From Phyllobacterium myrsinacearum (GTDB lineage Bacteria > Pseudomonadota > Alphaproteobacteria > Rhizobiales > Rhizobiaceae): a DNA stretch of 64,000 nt. Location of the stretch: NCBI RefSeq assembly GCF_014138285.1, contig NZ_JACGXN010000007.1:62001-126000 (forward strand). Direction: 5' to 3'. Shown one piece after another: positions 53,474 through 62,221 of the stretch (position 1 is the first letter of the stretch; each line of letters starts with the position of its first letter). The translations under genes were made by a program, and so were the position numbers. Below the pieces are notes generated by a model that was not told the origin of the DNA, searched no databases, and saw only the letters and a program-made list of their open reading frames with translations.

Positions 53474-54364
53474 CTATGCGTTGCGCGTTTGCGACAGGCG
53501 GGATTTCAGCCATTCCGTGAACGCCAGCTGGGCCGGATGCTCGATCTTGGCAAAATCCGTGACGAGAAAATACGACTTCGGCGACTTGATCCCGAGGTCG
53601 AACGGGCGGATGAGTTGACCTGCCTTCATGGCTTTGCGGCAGGTCAGTTCATCGCCCATGGCAACGCCCTGCGCCGTGATGGCAGCGGAATAGACAAGGT
53701 TCATGTCGGAAAAGATGATGCCGCGCTCGGAATCCGGGTTTTCCACATTGGCCAACGCCATCCAGCGGGTCCAGTCCTCGAAATCGCCAAGATGCAGCAG
53801 TGGCGCGCACAGCAGGTCTTTCGGTTCGGAAATGCCGCCGATCTTGTTGATCAGCACGGGACTGCACAGTGGGGTGAACTCCACCTCGCACAACAGCTCC
53901 ACCGCGCGGTTCGGCCAGTTGCCGTCGCCGAACGCTATAAAAATATCGACAGTGGAGTCAGTCACATCATCGAGCTTGCGCGGTGTGACAATGCGCAGCG
54001 CGACGTCAGGATATTTTTCCTGAAACTCGGCGATATGGGTGCACAGCCACAGCGATGCAAAGCCCGCTGTCGAACTCACGCACAATGAACCACCCACGCC
54101 CGCCGGGCTTTGCCTGCCACCGGCATCGTCGATGACAATAAGCGCTTTGCGCACGTCATTGGCATATTTGCGGCCGCGTGGGGTGAGGGCAACACCCTTG
54201 CCGTCCCGTTGCAGCAGTTCAAAGCCGAGATCGCGCTCCAGCAGGCGCAACTGGTGGCTGACGGCGCTGCGCGTCAGGTGCAATTCGTCAGCCGCACGCC
54301 AGACGCTGCCATGCCGGGCAAAACTCTCGAGGGACCGCAGGGCCTGCGTGGACGGAATGCGCAT
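53474..54364 (-). CDS. LysR-type transcriptional regulator
   Basis: The 296-residue protein has an N-terminal winged HTH (LRSLESFARHGSVWRAADEL, then HLTRSAVSHQLRLLERDLGF) and a periplasmic-binding-like effector domain (about 90-290). It is closest in look to the GcvA group of LysR regulators. It is divergent from the M20 hydrolase gene and upstream of the importer operon, which it probably regulates in response to its substrate. A perfect 17-bp palindrome (54402-54418) lies in the divergent gap. Confidence 0.9.
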   Translation of the reverse strand: MRIPSTQALRSLESFARHGSVWRAADELHLTRSAVSHQLRLLERDLGFELLQRDGKGVALTPRGRKYANDVRKALIVIDDAGGRQSPAGVGGSLCVSSTAGFASLWLCTHIAEFQEKYPDVALRIVTPRKLDDVTDSTVDIFIAFGDGNWPNRAVELLCEVEFTPLCSPVLINKIGGISEPKDLLCAPLLHLGDFEDWTRWMALANVENPDSERGIIFSDMNLVYSAAITAQGVAMGDELTCRKAMKAGQLIRPFDLGIKSPKSYFLVTDFAKIEHPAQLAFTEWLKSRLSQTRNA

Positions 54365-54401
54365 GGATGGGTTTCCGGTTGAAGAGGTGAATAGAATTTG
54401 C

Positions 54402-54418
54402 ATGTTTTGAAAAAACAT
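54402..54418. promoter_or_regulatory. LysR operator candidate in the divergent gap
   Basis: ATGTTTT-GAA-AAAACAT is a perfect inverted repeat (7-bp arms, 3-base spacer) 38 bases upstream of the LysR start and 56 bases before the M20 gene. LysR proteins bind T-N11-A-like dyads in such gaps. Confidence 0.55.
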
Positions 54419-54473
54419 ATCACTTTTTGTCCCACCTTCCAGATGATTATCTCGCCGCAACGGGAGATGGATC

Positions 54474-56060
54474 GTGATCACGGCAGCAGGAACCACAGCG
54501 CTGGATTTTGTCGATACGCATCAGGCCGACCTGTCGGCATGGACGCGCACCATTTTCGACTTCGGCGAAACCGCCTGGCGCGAATACCAATCAGCTGAAT
54601 GGTACGTGGCGCTGTTGCGCCGTGAAGGTTTTGACGTGGAGACCGGATCGGGCGGCATGCCCACGGCATTCTGCGCGTACTGGACCAACAAGGCCGGAAC
54701 GACAGGCAAATCCCCTGTCATCGGCATGTATGCGGAATATGATGCGGTCCCCGGCAATTGCCAGGACGCAGCCACGGTCAAACGGCCAAGACCCGGCCTG
54801 AATGAACACGCGGGCGGCCACACGGACCCGCATTCCGGCCTCGGTATTTCCAGTCTGGGCGGGCTTCTGGCGACAAAGGCTGCCATGCAGAAACATGGCA
54901 TTGCGGGCACGTTGCGCTTCACCGGCGAACCGGCGGAAAAGGTGCGGGGGTCCAAACCCATCCACGCCGCCAAGGGTTACTATGACGGGCTGGACGGGAT
55001 GATCTCGTTTCATCCGTTCTACATGCTGCCTCTGTGCAATACGGTGCGATGGGATACGCATTGTGGTGCCGCCTATTCGATGATCTACCGGTTTGTCTGC
55101 GACCAGCCCGAGGGCTGGGGGCTCAGTGACGGTGCGCCCATCCCGCAATCCCATTCGGCGGTGCGTGCCCCCGGCGCCAATGATGCGCTGATGATGATGT
55201 ACATGGCCTCGAAAGCCTTGCGCGATTCCATGCTGCCGCATCAGGGCGGCTGGTCGATCAGCGAGGCGATCTTGACGGCGGGGCAGGCAACCGCCGACAA
55301 CCTTCCTGCCGCGCTTGCCGAAATCCAATATATGATGCGCGTGCCTGACATTGCCATGGCCGAGCGCATCACCGCCGTCCTCGACCGCAATGCCGAACAC
55401 GCTGCCGCCATGACCGGATGCCGGGTGGAGCGGCACTGGGTGTGCAAGTCGCGGCCCGGCCTTGCCAACCATGCCATGGCAGAGGTGACGTGGGATGCCC
55501 TGCAGGCCGTCGGTGCGCCGCGCTGGAACGAGGCGGCAAAGGCGGTTGCGCGGGAGATCCAGGTGAATGCCGGGATTGATGCGATGCAGGAACCATTTCT
55601 CGATGAATGCGAGGCATTGATCGCGCCTCGGGAAGCCGAAGCAATCCTGCGCCGCGACCTGCCGCCGTCACAGATCAATTCCACCTCCGACGATTATACC
55701 GACATGACATGGCATGCACCCACCGTGCGGTTCTACGTGGCGCGGCCCGCGTTGAAGGCACCGAAAGGCTTTGCCTATCCGGGCTGGGTGATGAATGCGC
55801 TCGGCGGTATCCCGGCGACGATCGATCCGATGGTGCTGACCGCTGCCAAGACGGTAGCACTGACAGCTCTGCGCCTGCTTGAAGACGATGCGGCGAGGGG
55901 CAAGGCCAAAGACGAATTCATTCAGCGTACCGGCGGCGGCGTTGGCGGCTCGAACTGGATCGCGCCGCTGTGCGACTACGAGCCGCCGATTCATTTCCGC
56001 TGGCCGGAATATGTGACCACAGCACGCGGGCGGGACTGGTGGATACCCGCGCGCCCTTGA
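54474..56060 (+). CDS. M20-family metallohydrolase (AbgB-like amidohydrolase)
   Basis: The 528-residue protein has the M20 core: catalytic/metal region GMYAEYDAVPGN (near 84-95), the loop NEHAGGHTDPHSGLG (110-124), FTGEPAEKVRGSKPIHA, and a dimerisation (lid) region about 190-430. Relatives such as AbgB cut amide bonds of N-acyl amino acids. The usual CGHxxH is GGHTDPH here, a change at the metal-site cysteine position. It starts at GTG with GGGAG upstream. The guanidine-modifying enzyme follows 15 bases later. Confidence 0.88.
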   Translation: MITAAGTTALDFVDTHQADLSAWTRTIFDFGETAWREYQSAEWYVALLRREGFDVETGSGGMPTAFCAYWTNKAGTTGKSPVIGMYAEYDAVPGNCQDAATVKRPRPGLNEHAGGHTDPHSGLGISSLGGLLATKAAMQKHGIAGTLRFTGEPAEKVRGSKPIHAAKGYYDGLDGMISFHPFYMLPLCNTVRWDTHCGAAYSMIYRFVCDQPEGWGLSDGAPIPQSHSAVRAPGANDALMMMYMASKALRDSMLPHQGGWSISEAILTAGQATADNLPAALAEIQYMMRVPDIAMAERITAVLDRNAEHAAAMTGCRVERHWVCKSRPGLANHAMAEVTWDALQAVGAPRWNEAAKAVAREIQVNAGIDAMQEPFLDECEALIAPREAEAILRRDLPPSQINSTSDDYTDMTWHAPTVRFYVARPALKAPKGFAYPGWVMNALGGIPATIDPMVLTAAKTVALTALRLLEDDAARGKAKDEFIQRTGGGVGGSNWIAPLCDYEPPIHFRWPEYVTTARGRDWWIPARP

Positions 56061-56075
56061 CGAGGAGACGGACCA

Positions 56076-57011
56076 ATGACACGCCATGAACAGGGGTTTG
56101 AGAGCGATGCTTTCACACTGAAGCGCCGCAACCCGAACGGCGGCACCGCGCCGCTGAAAGGCTGGGGTTTTCGCAACGAAACCGACCCGCTGACCGATGT
56201 ACTTTTGGGCTCGCCCGCATTTCTGCGCCACATGGCGACCAGCTCGCTGTCACGCAAGCATCTGCGCGAGGCACCGTGCAACATTCAGGCCGCACAGGCC
56301 CAGCACAAGGAACTGGTCGCCGCCTACGAACATTTCGGTGTGAAAATCCACTGGCACGAACCCGAACCGGAACTGCCGATGCAGGTCTATTCCCGCGATT
56401 CCAGTGTCATGACGCCCTATGGCGCGATCATTACCGCCATGGCCAACTGGTGGCGGCGCGGCGAAAACTACGCTGCGATCCGCACCTATGAAAAGCTTGG
56501 CATTCCGATCTACGACATGGTGACTGCTGGCACGTTCGAGGGTGGCGATTTCAACGTGATCGAGGAGGGCTGTGTCCTCATCGGCTGCGGCGGTGCCCGC
56601 ACGCAGGAAGAGGGTGCCCGGCAGGTGGAGGAATGGTTCCGCAAGGAGGGCTGGGAGACACGCCTTGCCTTCATCGACGAATACTACGTCCATATCGATC
56701 TGATGGTGGTGCCGATTGCGCCGAAACTGACGGCCGTATGCCTCGCCTGCACGGAGCCGGGTATCGTCGATTGGCTGAAAGCCAAGGGTCACGAGATCAT
56801 CGACGTACCGTTTCAGGATACGATGAATCTGGGATGCAATTTCATGTCGCTGGGTAAGGACAGGATTATCGCCCCGACGTCGAGCAAGACCCTGATCGAC
56901 AAGCTGCGCGCGCGCGGATTTGAAGTGGCGGCAGTGGATATGAGCGAGATTTCCAAAACCGGCGGTGGGATACACTGCATGGCACAGGCGCTGTTACGGT
57001 CAGCGGAGTGA
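56076..57011 (+). CDS. guanidine-modifying enzyme superfamily protein (deiminase/dimethylargininase-like)
   Basis: The 311-residue protein has all marks of the five-bladed propeller GME superfamily: RD in YSRDSSVMTPYGAI (105-118), FEGGDFNVI (154-162), the catalytic His in YVHIDLMVV (204-212) and the catalytic Cys301 in TGGGIHCMAQ. The GGGxHC ending is closest to agmatine-deiminase/arginine-deiminase-type members. It should hydrolyse a guanidino group, giving a ureido product plus ammonia or an amine. Substrate is unknown. It is the second gene after the LysR-divergent M20 hydrolase. Confidence 0.87.
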   Translation: MTRHEQGFESDAFTLKRRNPNGGTAPLKGWGFRNETDPLTDVLLGSPAFLRHMATSSLSRKHLREAPCNIQAAQAQHKELVAAYEHFGVKIHWHEPEPELPMQVYSRDSSVMTPYGAIITAMANWWRRGENYAAIRTYEKLGIPIYDMVTAGTFEGGDFNVIEEGCVLIGCGGARTQEEGARQVEEWFRKEGWETRLAFIDEYYVHIDLMVVPIAPKLTAVCLACTEPGIVDWLKAKGHEIIDVPFQDTMNLGCNFMSLGKDRIIAPTSSKTLIDKLRARGFEVAAVDMSEISKTGGGIHCMAQALLRSAE

Positions 57012-57023
57012 GAGATGATTTTC

Positions 57024-57216
57024 ACCCCCCTCTATCCTGTCGCCCTACCGGGGCGAGCCACGGGTCTCGCCCGCCTTCGGCCCCCCGCAAGGGGGGAGAT
57101 CAGCCTTCATGACTGCCTTCGCATAATTTGCAATTTTGAAAATAGCGCGAAATCCCTGATGTCGATGTGATCTCCCCCCCTTGTGGGGGAGATGGGCGAC
57201 AGCCCAGAGGGGGGTG
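57024..57216. repeat. palindromic intergenic repeat, family B, copy 3
   Basis: Arms are as in copy 1, including the left-arm extension GGGGCGAGCCACGGGTCTCG...CCTTCGG. The core begins CAGCCTTCATGACTGCCTTC and ends GATGTCGATGTGATCT, which is the reverse complement of the core of copy 1. Confidence 0.92.
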
Positions 57217-57339
57217 AGAACGACAATCTCATCACTCGTACTCGTTCATACATAAACTTTCCGTCGTTTTTCCTTCTAGCAACCAAGCGAAAAGCCCCAT
57301 ACCATTTCCGGGACGAACAGCATTCACAAGGAGGCGAAC

Positions 57340-58764
57340 ATGCTCATCAAGCGGGATTTCTATATCAATGGTGCATGGGTGCCGCCTCTCAAGGCCAATG
57401 ATCTCGAGGTGATCAACCCGGCGACGGAAAAGCCGATCGCCGTGATTTCCATGGGCACCGCAGCGGATATCGACCGCGCAGTGGCTGCGGCGAAAACAGC
57501 ATTCCAGACCTACAGCCAGACATCGGTGGAAGAGCGTCTGGCCCTTCTGGAAAAACTGCTCGCGATCTACAAGCGCCGCTACGACGAGATGGCGCAGACA
57601 ATCACGCTGGAATTGGGCGCGCCGATCACCATGAGCACGCAGCAGCAGGCGGATGTCGGCGTCGGCCATCTTCAGGGCTTTATTGATGCTCTGAAAAATC
57701 TGCATATGCGAGAGGAACTGCCGAACGGCGATCTTCTGGTGCGCGAGCCCATCGGCGTGTGCGGACTGATCACCCCCTGGAATTGGCCGATCAATCAGAT
57801 CGCGCTGAAGGTCGTCCCGGTTCTCGCTACCGGCAGCACCTGCGTGCTGAAGCCAAGCGAGTTCACGCCGCTCAATGCGCTGCTTTACGCCGAGATGGTT
57901 GATGAAGCGGGCTTTCCGGCAGGCGTGTTCAATCTCGTCAATGGCGACGGCGCGACGGTGGGCGCTGCCTTGTCCAAACACAAGGACGTCGACATGATGT
58001 CATTCACCGGCTCCACCCGCGCCGGTATCGCCGTCAGCAAGGATGCGGCCGAAACTGTCAAGCGCGTCACGCTGGAACTCGGCGGCAAGTCACCCAACAT
58101 TGTGTTCGAAGATGCCGATCTGGAGGATCGTGTCGCGGGCAGCGTGCTCGAATGTTTCAACAACAGCGGCCAGTCCTGCGATGCGCCGACGCGCATGCTG
58201 GTGCAGCGCTCCGTCTACGACAAGGCGGTCAAGATCGCCGAAGCCACCGGCAGGCAGGCACAGGTCGGTGATCCGCAGGAAGAAGGCGGTCATATCGGCC
58301 CGCTTGTCAGTCATATCCAGTATGGAAGGGTACAGAACCTGATCGAAGCGGGTATTTCCGAAGGCGCGCGTGTGCTGGTCGGTGGTGCGGGCAAACCGGA
58401 GGGCTATGAAACCGGCTATTTCGTCCGCCCGACCATCTTTGCCGATGTGCGCAACGATATGCGCATTGCACGGGAAGAAGTATTCGGGCCGGTGCTCTCG
58501 CTCATTCCGTTCGATACGGAGGAAGAAGCAATCGCCATCGCCAATGATACGCCCTACGGCCTCGCCGCCTATGTGCAGACGGGTGACGCGAAGCGTGCGG
58601 AACGGGTGGCGTCAAAGTTGAAAGCCGGCATGGTGCATATCAATGGCGGCGCACACCGCTATGGCAGCCCGTTCGGCGGCTACAAGCAGTCGGGCAATGG
58701 CCGCGAGGGTGGAAAATTCGGGCTGGAAGACTTTCTCGAGGTTAAGACGATTCATCGGCCATGA
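57340..58764 (+). CDS. NAD(P)-dependent aldehyde dehydrogenase
   Basis: The 474-residue enzyme has the ALDH core: TPWNWPINQ (N148), KPSEFTP (K171), FTGSTRAG, LELGGKSP (E246) and catalytic C280 in NNSGQSCDAPTRM. It oxidises an aldehyde to an acid. With the AruI-like decarboxylase encoded convergently next to it, 4-guanidinobutyraldehyde (or its derivative) is the natural candidate substrate; that is inference. A family B repeat separates it from the deiminase gene, so it may have its own promoter. Confidence 0.93.
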   Translation: MLIKRDFYINGAWVPPLKANDLEVINPATEKPIAVISMGTAADIDRAVAAAKTAFQTYSQTSVEERLALLEKLLAIYKRRYDEMAQTITLELGAPITMSTQQQADVGVGHLQGFIDALKNLHMREELPNGDLLVREPIGVCGLITPWNWPINQIALKVVPVLATGSTCVLKPSEFTPLNALLYAEMVDEAGFPAGVFNLVNGDGATVGAALSKHKDVDMMSFTGSTRAGIAVSKDAAETVKRVTLELGGKSPNIVFEDADLEDRVAGSVLECFNNSGQSCDAPTRMLVQRSVYDKAVKIAEATGRQAQVGDPQEEGGHIGPLVSHIQYGRVQNLIEAGISEGARVLVGGAGKPEGYETGYFVRPTIFADVRNDMRIAREEVFGPVLSLIPFDTEEEAIAIANDTPYGLAAYVQTGDAKRAERVASKLKAGMVHINGGAHRYGSPFGGYKQSGNGREGGKFGLEDFLEVKTIHRP

Positions 58765-58794
58765 CAGGTGGAAATGGTTGATGGCTAGATGCCA

Positions 58795-60381
58795 TCAACC
58801 GATCAATGTTTCATCGATTTCAATCAGATATGGCTGTCCGCTCGTCTTGGCTTTCAACAATGCGGCGGGCAGTTCTTCCAGCGTTTTCAGCTTCTGCGAA
58901 GCCACGCCATAGGCTTCGGCGATTTTCAGGTAATCGGGTGCCGAAGGACGCACGCCCACCGGGTTGATGTGGACATCGCGCATGGCGCGCTCGATTTCCT
59001 GATAGCCCTGATTGTTCCAGACAATGAAAATAACCGGAACTCTCTCATCGACCGCTGCGCCGAGTTCCCCCAGCACGAACTGAAATCCGCCGTCCCCGAC
59101 GATGCAGATCGTCGATGTCTCTGGTTGGCCAAGCGCTGCACCAATGGCAGCAGGCGGACCAAAGCCGAGGGCACCAAAACCGGTTGCTGCATTGAACCAG
59201 CCGCCGACGCGGTCGTGATCGTAATAGAGATTGCCGGAATAGATGGCCTGGGTAGAATCACCGACAATCAACGAATCCGGCAGCGTGTCGCGCAGGATAT
59301 TGAGAAAGCGCACATGGCTCTGTGTCCTCGGGCCGATTTCAGCCCATGCCGCATCGCGTGTGGCGAGTGCCCGGTCTTCACCGGATTTCGTATTGCGCCG
59401 TACCGGCAATGTCGCAGCGAGTGCACTTACAGTCTCCCTGGCCGAAGCTTCGATAGGCATGAAGGCTGGGCGGCGGTCAAGCTGACCGGCATCGATGTCG
59501 ATACGCACGAGACGTTTCAATTCGGGAAAGCCGCCATCACCATACATGTCATAATCGGTCGGCCCCATTTCCGTGCCGATGGCAATGACAAGATCGCTGT
59601 CCGCAAGAAGATCGCGCACCGCGGTGAGGCTGGCGCTGGCCGGGATCAGCAGCGCGTGATTGTGCAGGATGCCGCGCGCATTGGTGGTCGCCACCACGGG
59701 CGCATCCAGCTTTTCCGCCAGATCCTTGAGTTCCGCCGCAGCGGCTTTGGCGCCGCCGCCGATGAGGATAACCGGCTGTTCCGCCGCAAGGCACTGGCGG
59801 GTGAGTTCAGCCATGGTTTCCGCTGATGCCTGAGGGATCGGCGCGTCCGAAATCTGGCGGGTTGCGTCATCCAGTGGCTGCGCCATGACATCGAGCGGTA
59901 TCTCGATATGCACAGGACCGGGACGGCGCGACGCAAACAGCGCAAAGGCGCGGGCGAGCACGATGGGCAATTCATCCGCTTTTTCAATACGATGCGAGAA
60001 CATCGCAACGGTTTGCAGCATGGCGCGCTGATTGGGCAGTTCATGCAGGAAACCCATGCCCTTGCCGAGCGACTCCCGCTGATTAACGCCTGAAATCACC
60101 AGCATGGGGATGGAATCGGCGCGCGCCTGTCCCATGGCGGTGATCGTGTTGGTGATACCGGGACCGGTAATGACAAAGGCAACGCCGGGCTTGCCGGTTG
60201 CCCGCGCATAGCCATCGGCCATGAAGCCCGCGCCCTGCTCGTGGCGCGGCGTGATGTGCCGTATCTTTGAGGCAGCAAGGCCGCGATAGAGTTCGATGGT
60301 GTGGACGCCGGGGATGCCGAAAACAGTATCGACATCATAGGATTCAAGCAGATGGACGAGGGCTTCACCAACCGTTGTCAT
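58795..60381 (-). CDS. aruI: AruI-like 2-ketoarginine (5-guanidino-2-oxopentanoate) decarboxylase
   Basis: The 528-residue TPP enzyme has three domains: PYR (VDTVFGIPGVHTIELYRGL and catalytic Glu48 in RHEQGAGFMADGYAR), the central domain (about 190-330) and the PP domain with TPP motif GDGGFQFVLGE...WNNQGYQEI (429-460). VFGIPGVHTxELYRGL is the feature that sets AruI from Pseudomonas apart from acetolactate synthases, and no small regulatory subunit is nearby. It would convert 2-ketoarginine to 4-guanidinobutyraldehyde. Its start overlaps the stop of the transaminase gene by 4 bases. Confidence 0.82.
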   Translation of the reverse strand: MTTVGEALVHLLESYDVDTVFGIPGVHTIELYRGLAASKIRHITPRHEQGAGFMADGYARATGKPGVAFVITGPGITNTITAMGQARADSIPMLVISGVNQRESLGKGMGFLHELPNQRAMLQTVAMFSHRIEKADELPIVLARAFALFASRRPGPVHIEIPLDVMAQPLDDATRQISDAPIPQASAETMAELTRQCLAAEQPVILIGGGAKAAAAELKDLAEKLDAPVVATTNARGILHNHALLIPASASLTAVRDLLADSDLVIAIGTEMGPTDYDMYGDGGFPELKRLVRIDIDAGQLDRRPAFMPIEASARETVSALAATLPVRRNTKSGEDRALATRDAAWAEIGPRTQSHVRFLNILRDTLPDSLIVGDSTQAIYSGNLYYDHDRVGGWFNAATGFGALGFGPPAAIGAALGQPETSTICIVGDGGFQFVLGELGAAVDERVPVIFIVWNNQGYQEIERAMRDVHINPVGVRPSAPDYLKIAEAYGVASQKLKTLEELPAALLKAKTSGQPYLIEIDETLIG

Positions 60382-61568
60382 GCGGATTTCCGTTGCTGGA
60401 GGCGGGTTGCGAGACGGACGATCCCGGCACAGGCTGCATCGATCTTATCATCGGCAACGCTGAGGCTGAGACGCAGATAACCGGCGAGGTTGTCGCCGAA
60501 GGATTCGCCGGGCATGACGGCCACGTGTTCCTCTTCGAGAAGACGCATGGCGAAATCATTGCCGCTCAGTCCTGTGGCGCGGATGTCGGCGAGAATGAAC
60601 ATGCCCGCCTGCGGCACGTCGGCACCGATCCCGGCAATGCCGTCGAGCCGCTTTGAGATCAGCTGGGCGCGGCGGCGATAGCTTTCACGCATGGTGGCAG
60701 CGGCTGCCGATGGCTTGCCGAGGGCGTAGGCGGTCATATCGGCAATGAAGGGCTGGACGCCGAACAGCATCGACTCCGACAACGGCAGCAATTTTCGGGT
60801 AAATTCGGCTGGACCGACACACCAGCCGCTGCGGAAACCGGGCGCGGCATGGGATTTGGAAATGGAGGCAACCGCAATGGTCCGGTCGGCCAGTTCCGGC
60901 CGGTCGAGCGGCGAGGCGAACGTGCCGTCAAAAATCAGCAGCTCATAGACCTCGTCGGACACGATCCACAGATTGTGTTTGCGGCAGACTTCACCGATCT
61001 CGGCCACTTCCTTCTCGCTCAGTACTGCGCCGGTCGGATTGTGCGGGGTGTTGAGCAGCAGCACCCTGGATTTCGGCGTGATCACCTTTTCCAAATCTGC
61101 TGCCTGCATGCGGAAGCCGTTTTCCGGCCGCAGGGGCACGGACACGCGGGTAGCACCCGTTCCGCGCACAACGCCATCATAGGTGGCATAGAGCGGATCG
61201 CCGGTGATGATCTCGTCGCCTTCTTCGGCAAGGCCAAGCATGACGAGCGACAGTGCGGTCTGGGTGCCGGGAAAGCACAGGATGTGTTCGGGGCCGATGG
61301 GCCGTCCGGTGCGCGCCGTGTACTTTGCCGACAGCGCCGCGAGCACGCCGGGCTCACCCCGGCCGTTGGAATAGCCGGTGCGGCCGGAGCGCATCGCCCG
61401 TTCAGCCACGTCAAGCATATCGGTCGGAGTGGGAATGTCAGGTTCGCCGATGGTAAGCTCAATGATCTCGTGACCGGCGTGCTTCATTTCGCGCGCACGG
61501 ATATGCACGGCCCACTTATCCGATCCCAGTCCGGCCAGACGGTCGGTCACAGACGCATAGCGCATCAT
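60378..61568 (-). CDS. aruH: AruH-like arginine transaminase (PLP, class I)
   Basis: The 396-residue aminotransferase has PLP lysine K238 in SISKSHAAPG, N177 in NTPHNPTG, D205/Y208 in VSDEVYELL. Extended similarity to arginine:pyruvate transaminase AruH (GDPLYATYDGVVRG, PLRPENGFRMQAADL, WIVSDEVYELLIFDGTFASP) plus the adjacent aruI-like gene supports 2-ketoarginine formation. The ATG at 61568 or the next Met at 61565 both work; the TetR gene stop overlaps them. An arginine analogue such as a methylarginine or canavanine cannot be excluded as substrate. Confidence 0.83.
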   Translation of the reverse strand: MMRYASVTDRLAGLGSDKWAVHIRAREMKHAGHEIIELTIGEPDIPTPTDMLDVAERAMRSGRTGYSNGRGEPGVLAALSAKYTARTGRPIGPEHILCFPGTQTALSLVMLGLAEEGDEIITGDPLYATYDGVVRGTGATRVSVPLRPENGFRMQAADLEKVITPKSRVLLLNTPHNPTGAVLSEKEVAEIGEVCRKHNLWIVSDEVYELLIFDGTFASPLDRPELADRTIAVASISKSHAAPGFRSGWCVGPAEFTRKLLPLSESMLFGVQPFIADMTAYALGKPSAAAATMRESYRRRAQLISKRLDGIAGIGADVPQAGMFILADIRATGLSGNDFAMRLLEEEHVAVMPGESFGDNLAGYLRLSLSVADDKIDAACAGIVRLATRLQQRKSA

Positions 61569-62221
61569 TGGGCGCCTCCTTCAGCTTGTAATGATATACC
61601 TAATACGGCTTCAATAGCGGCAACGCCGGTCTCCGCCAATTCCCCATCCTCGAAAATATCGCCGGCAAGGCAGCCTTCCAACCATAATCCGTCGATGATC
61701 GCATTGATGGCAATGGCGTGGCGGCGGGTATGGATACGCTCGGCGGGCTTTCCGGCAGCGCGCAGCGCCTCGCGGATCAGGATTTCCAGCTCATCGCGAA
61801 AACCGAGATAGCCGTCGCGGTGGGCGGTGGCCATGGCTGGGTCAGCATGCACGAGCGCAATGAAACCCGCCCATAGCGAGAGATTGTGCGGGTCCATGAT
61901 CGGGGCACCCAGATTGGCGGTGACAAAGGCCTGCAACCGGGAGCGGGGATCATCGGCAGCGTTCTGCAGCGCATCGCTGGCCTGCACGGTCATGCGGTTC
62001 ATCACGGCACGATAGGCGGCGCCGATCAGGTCATCCTTGGTCGGAAAGTAATAGCGGATCAGCCCGGCGGTCACATCGGCGCGCTGGGCGATCTCGCGCA
62101 CGGTCGCACCGGCAAGACCGCGCTCGGCCACGCATTCAAGCGTCGCGGCGATCAGATCCTCGCGGCGCTTGTCTTCGCCTTCACGGCGAAAGGTTTTGCG
62201 TGTGGCCGATTGTGCATTCAT
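61565..62221 (-). CDS. TetR/AcrR-family regulator (BetI-like)
   Basis: The 218-residue protein has an N-terminal HTH (RREDLIAATLECVAERGLAG, then TVREIAQRADVTAGLIRYYF) and a C-terminal domain of the BetI type (AIAINAIIDGLWLEGCLAG). It is encoded inside the operon, overlapping dimethylargininase-like and transaminase genes by 4 bases on each side, so its level follows the operon. It probably senses the pathway's substrate or product and represses the operon. The start at 62221 fits the family. Confidence 0.9.
   Translation of the reverse strand: MNAQSATRKTFRREGEDKRREDLIAATLECVAERGLAGATVREIAQRADVTAGLIRYYFPTKDDLIGAAYRAVMNRMTVQASDALQNAADDPRSRLQAFVTANLGAPIMDPHNLSLWAGFIALVHADPAMATAHRDGYLGFRDELEILIREALRAAGKPAERIHTRRHAIAINAIIDGLWLEGCLAGDIFEDGELAETGVAAIEAVLGISLQAEGGAQ

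Noticed and set aside
58795..60381. Acetolactate synthase large subunit (ilvB)
   Set aside because: No ilvN-like small subunit is nearby, the VFGIPGVHTxELYRGL region matches AruI, and the neighbour is an AruH-like transaminase.
60378..61568. Canavanine gamma-lyase assignment
   Set aside because: This PLP fold family does include arginine-analogue enzymes, but the adjoining AruI-like decarboxylase makes a transaminase more likely. It is left as an alternative substrate question.
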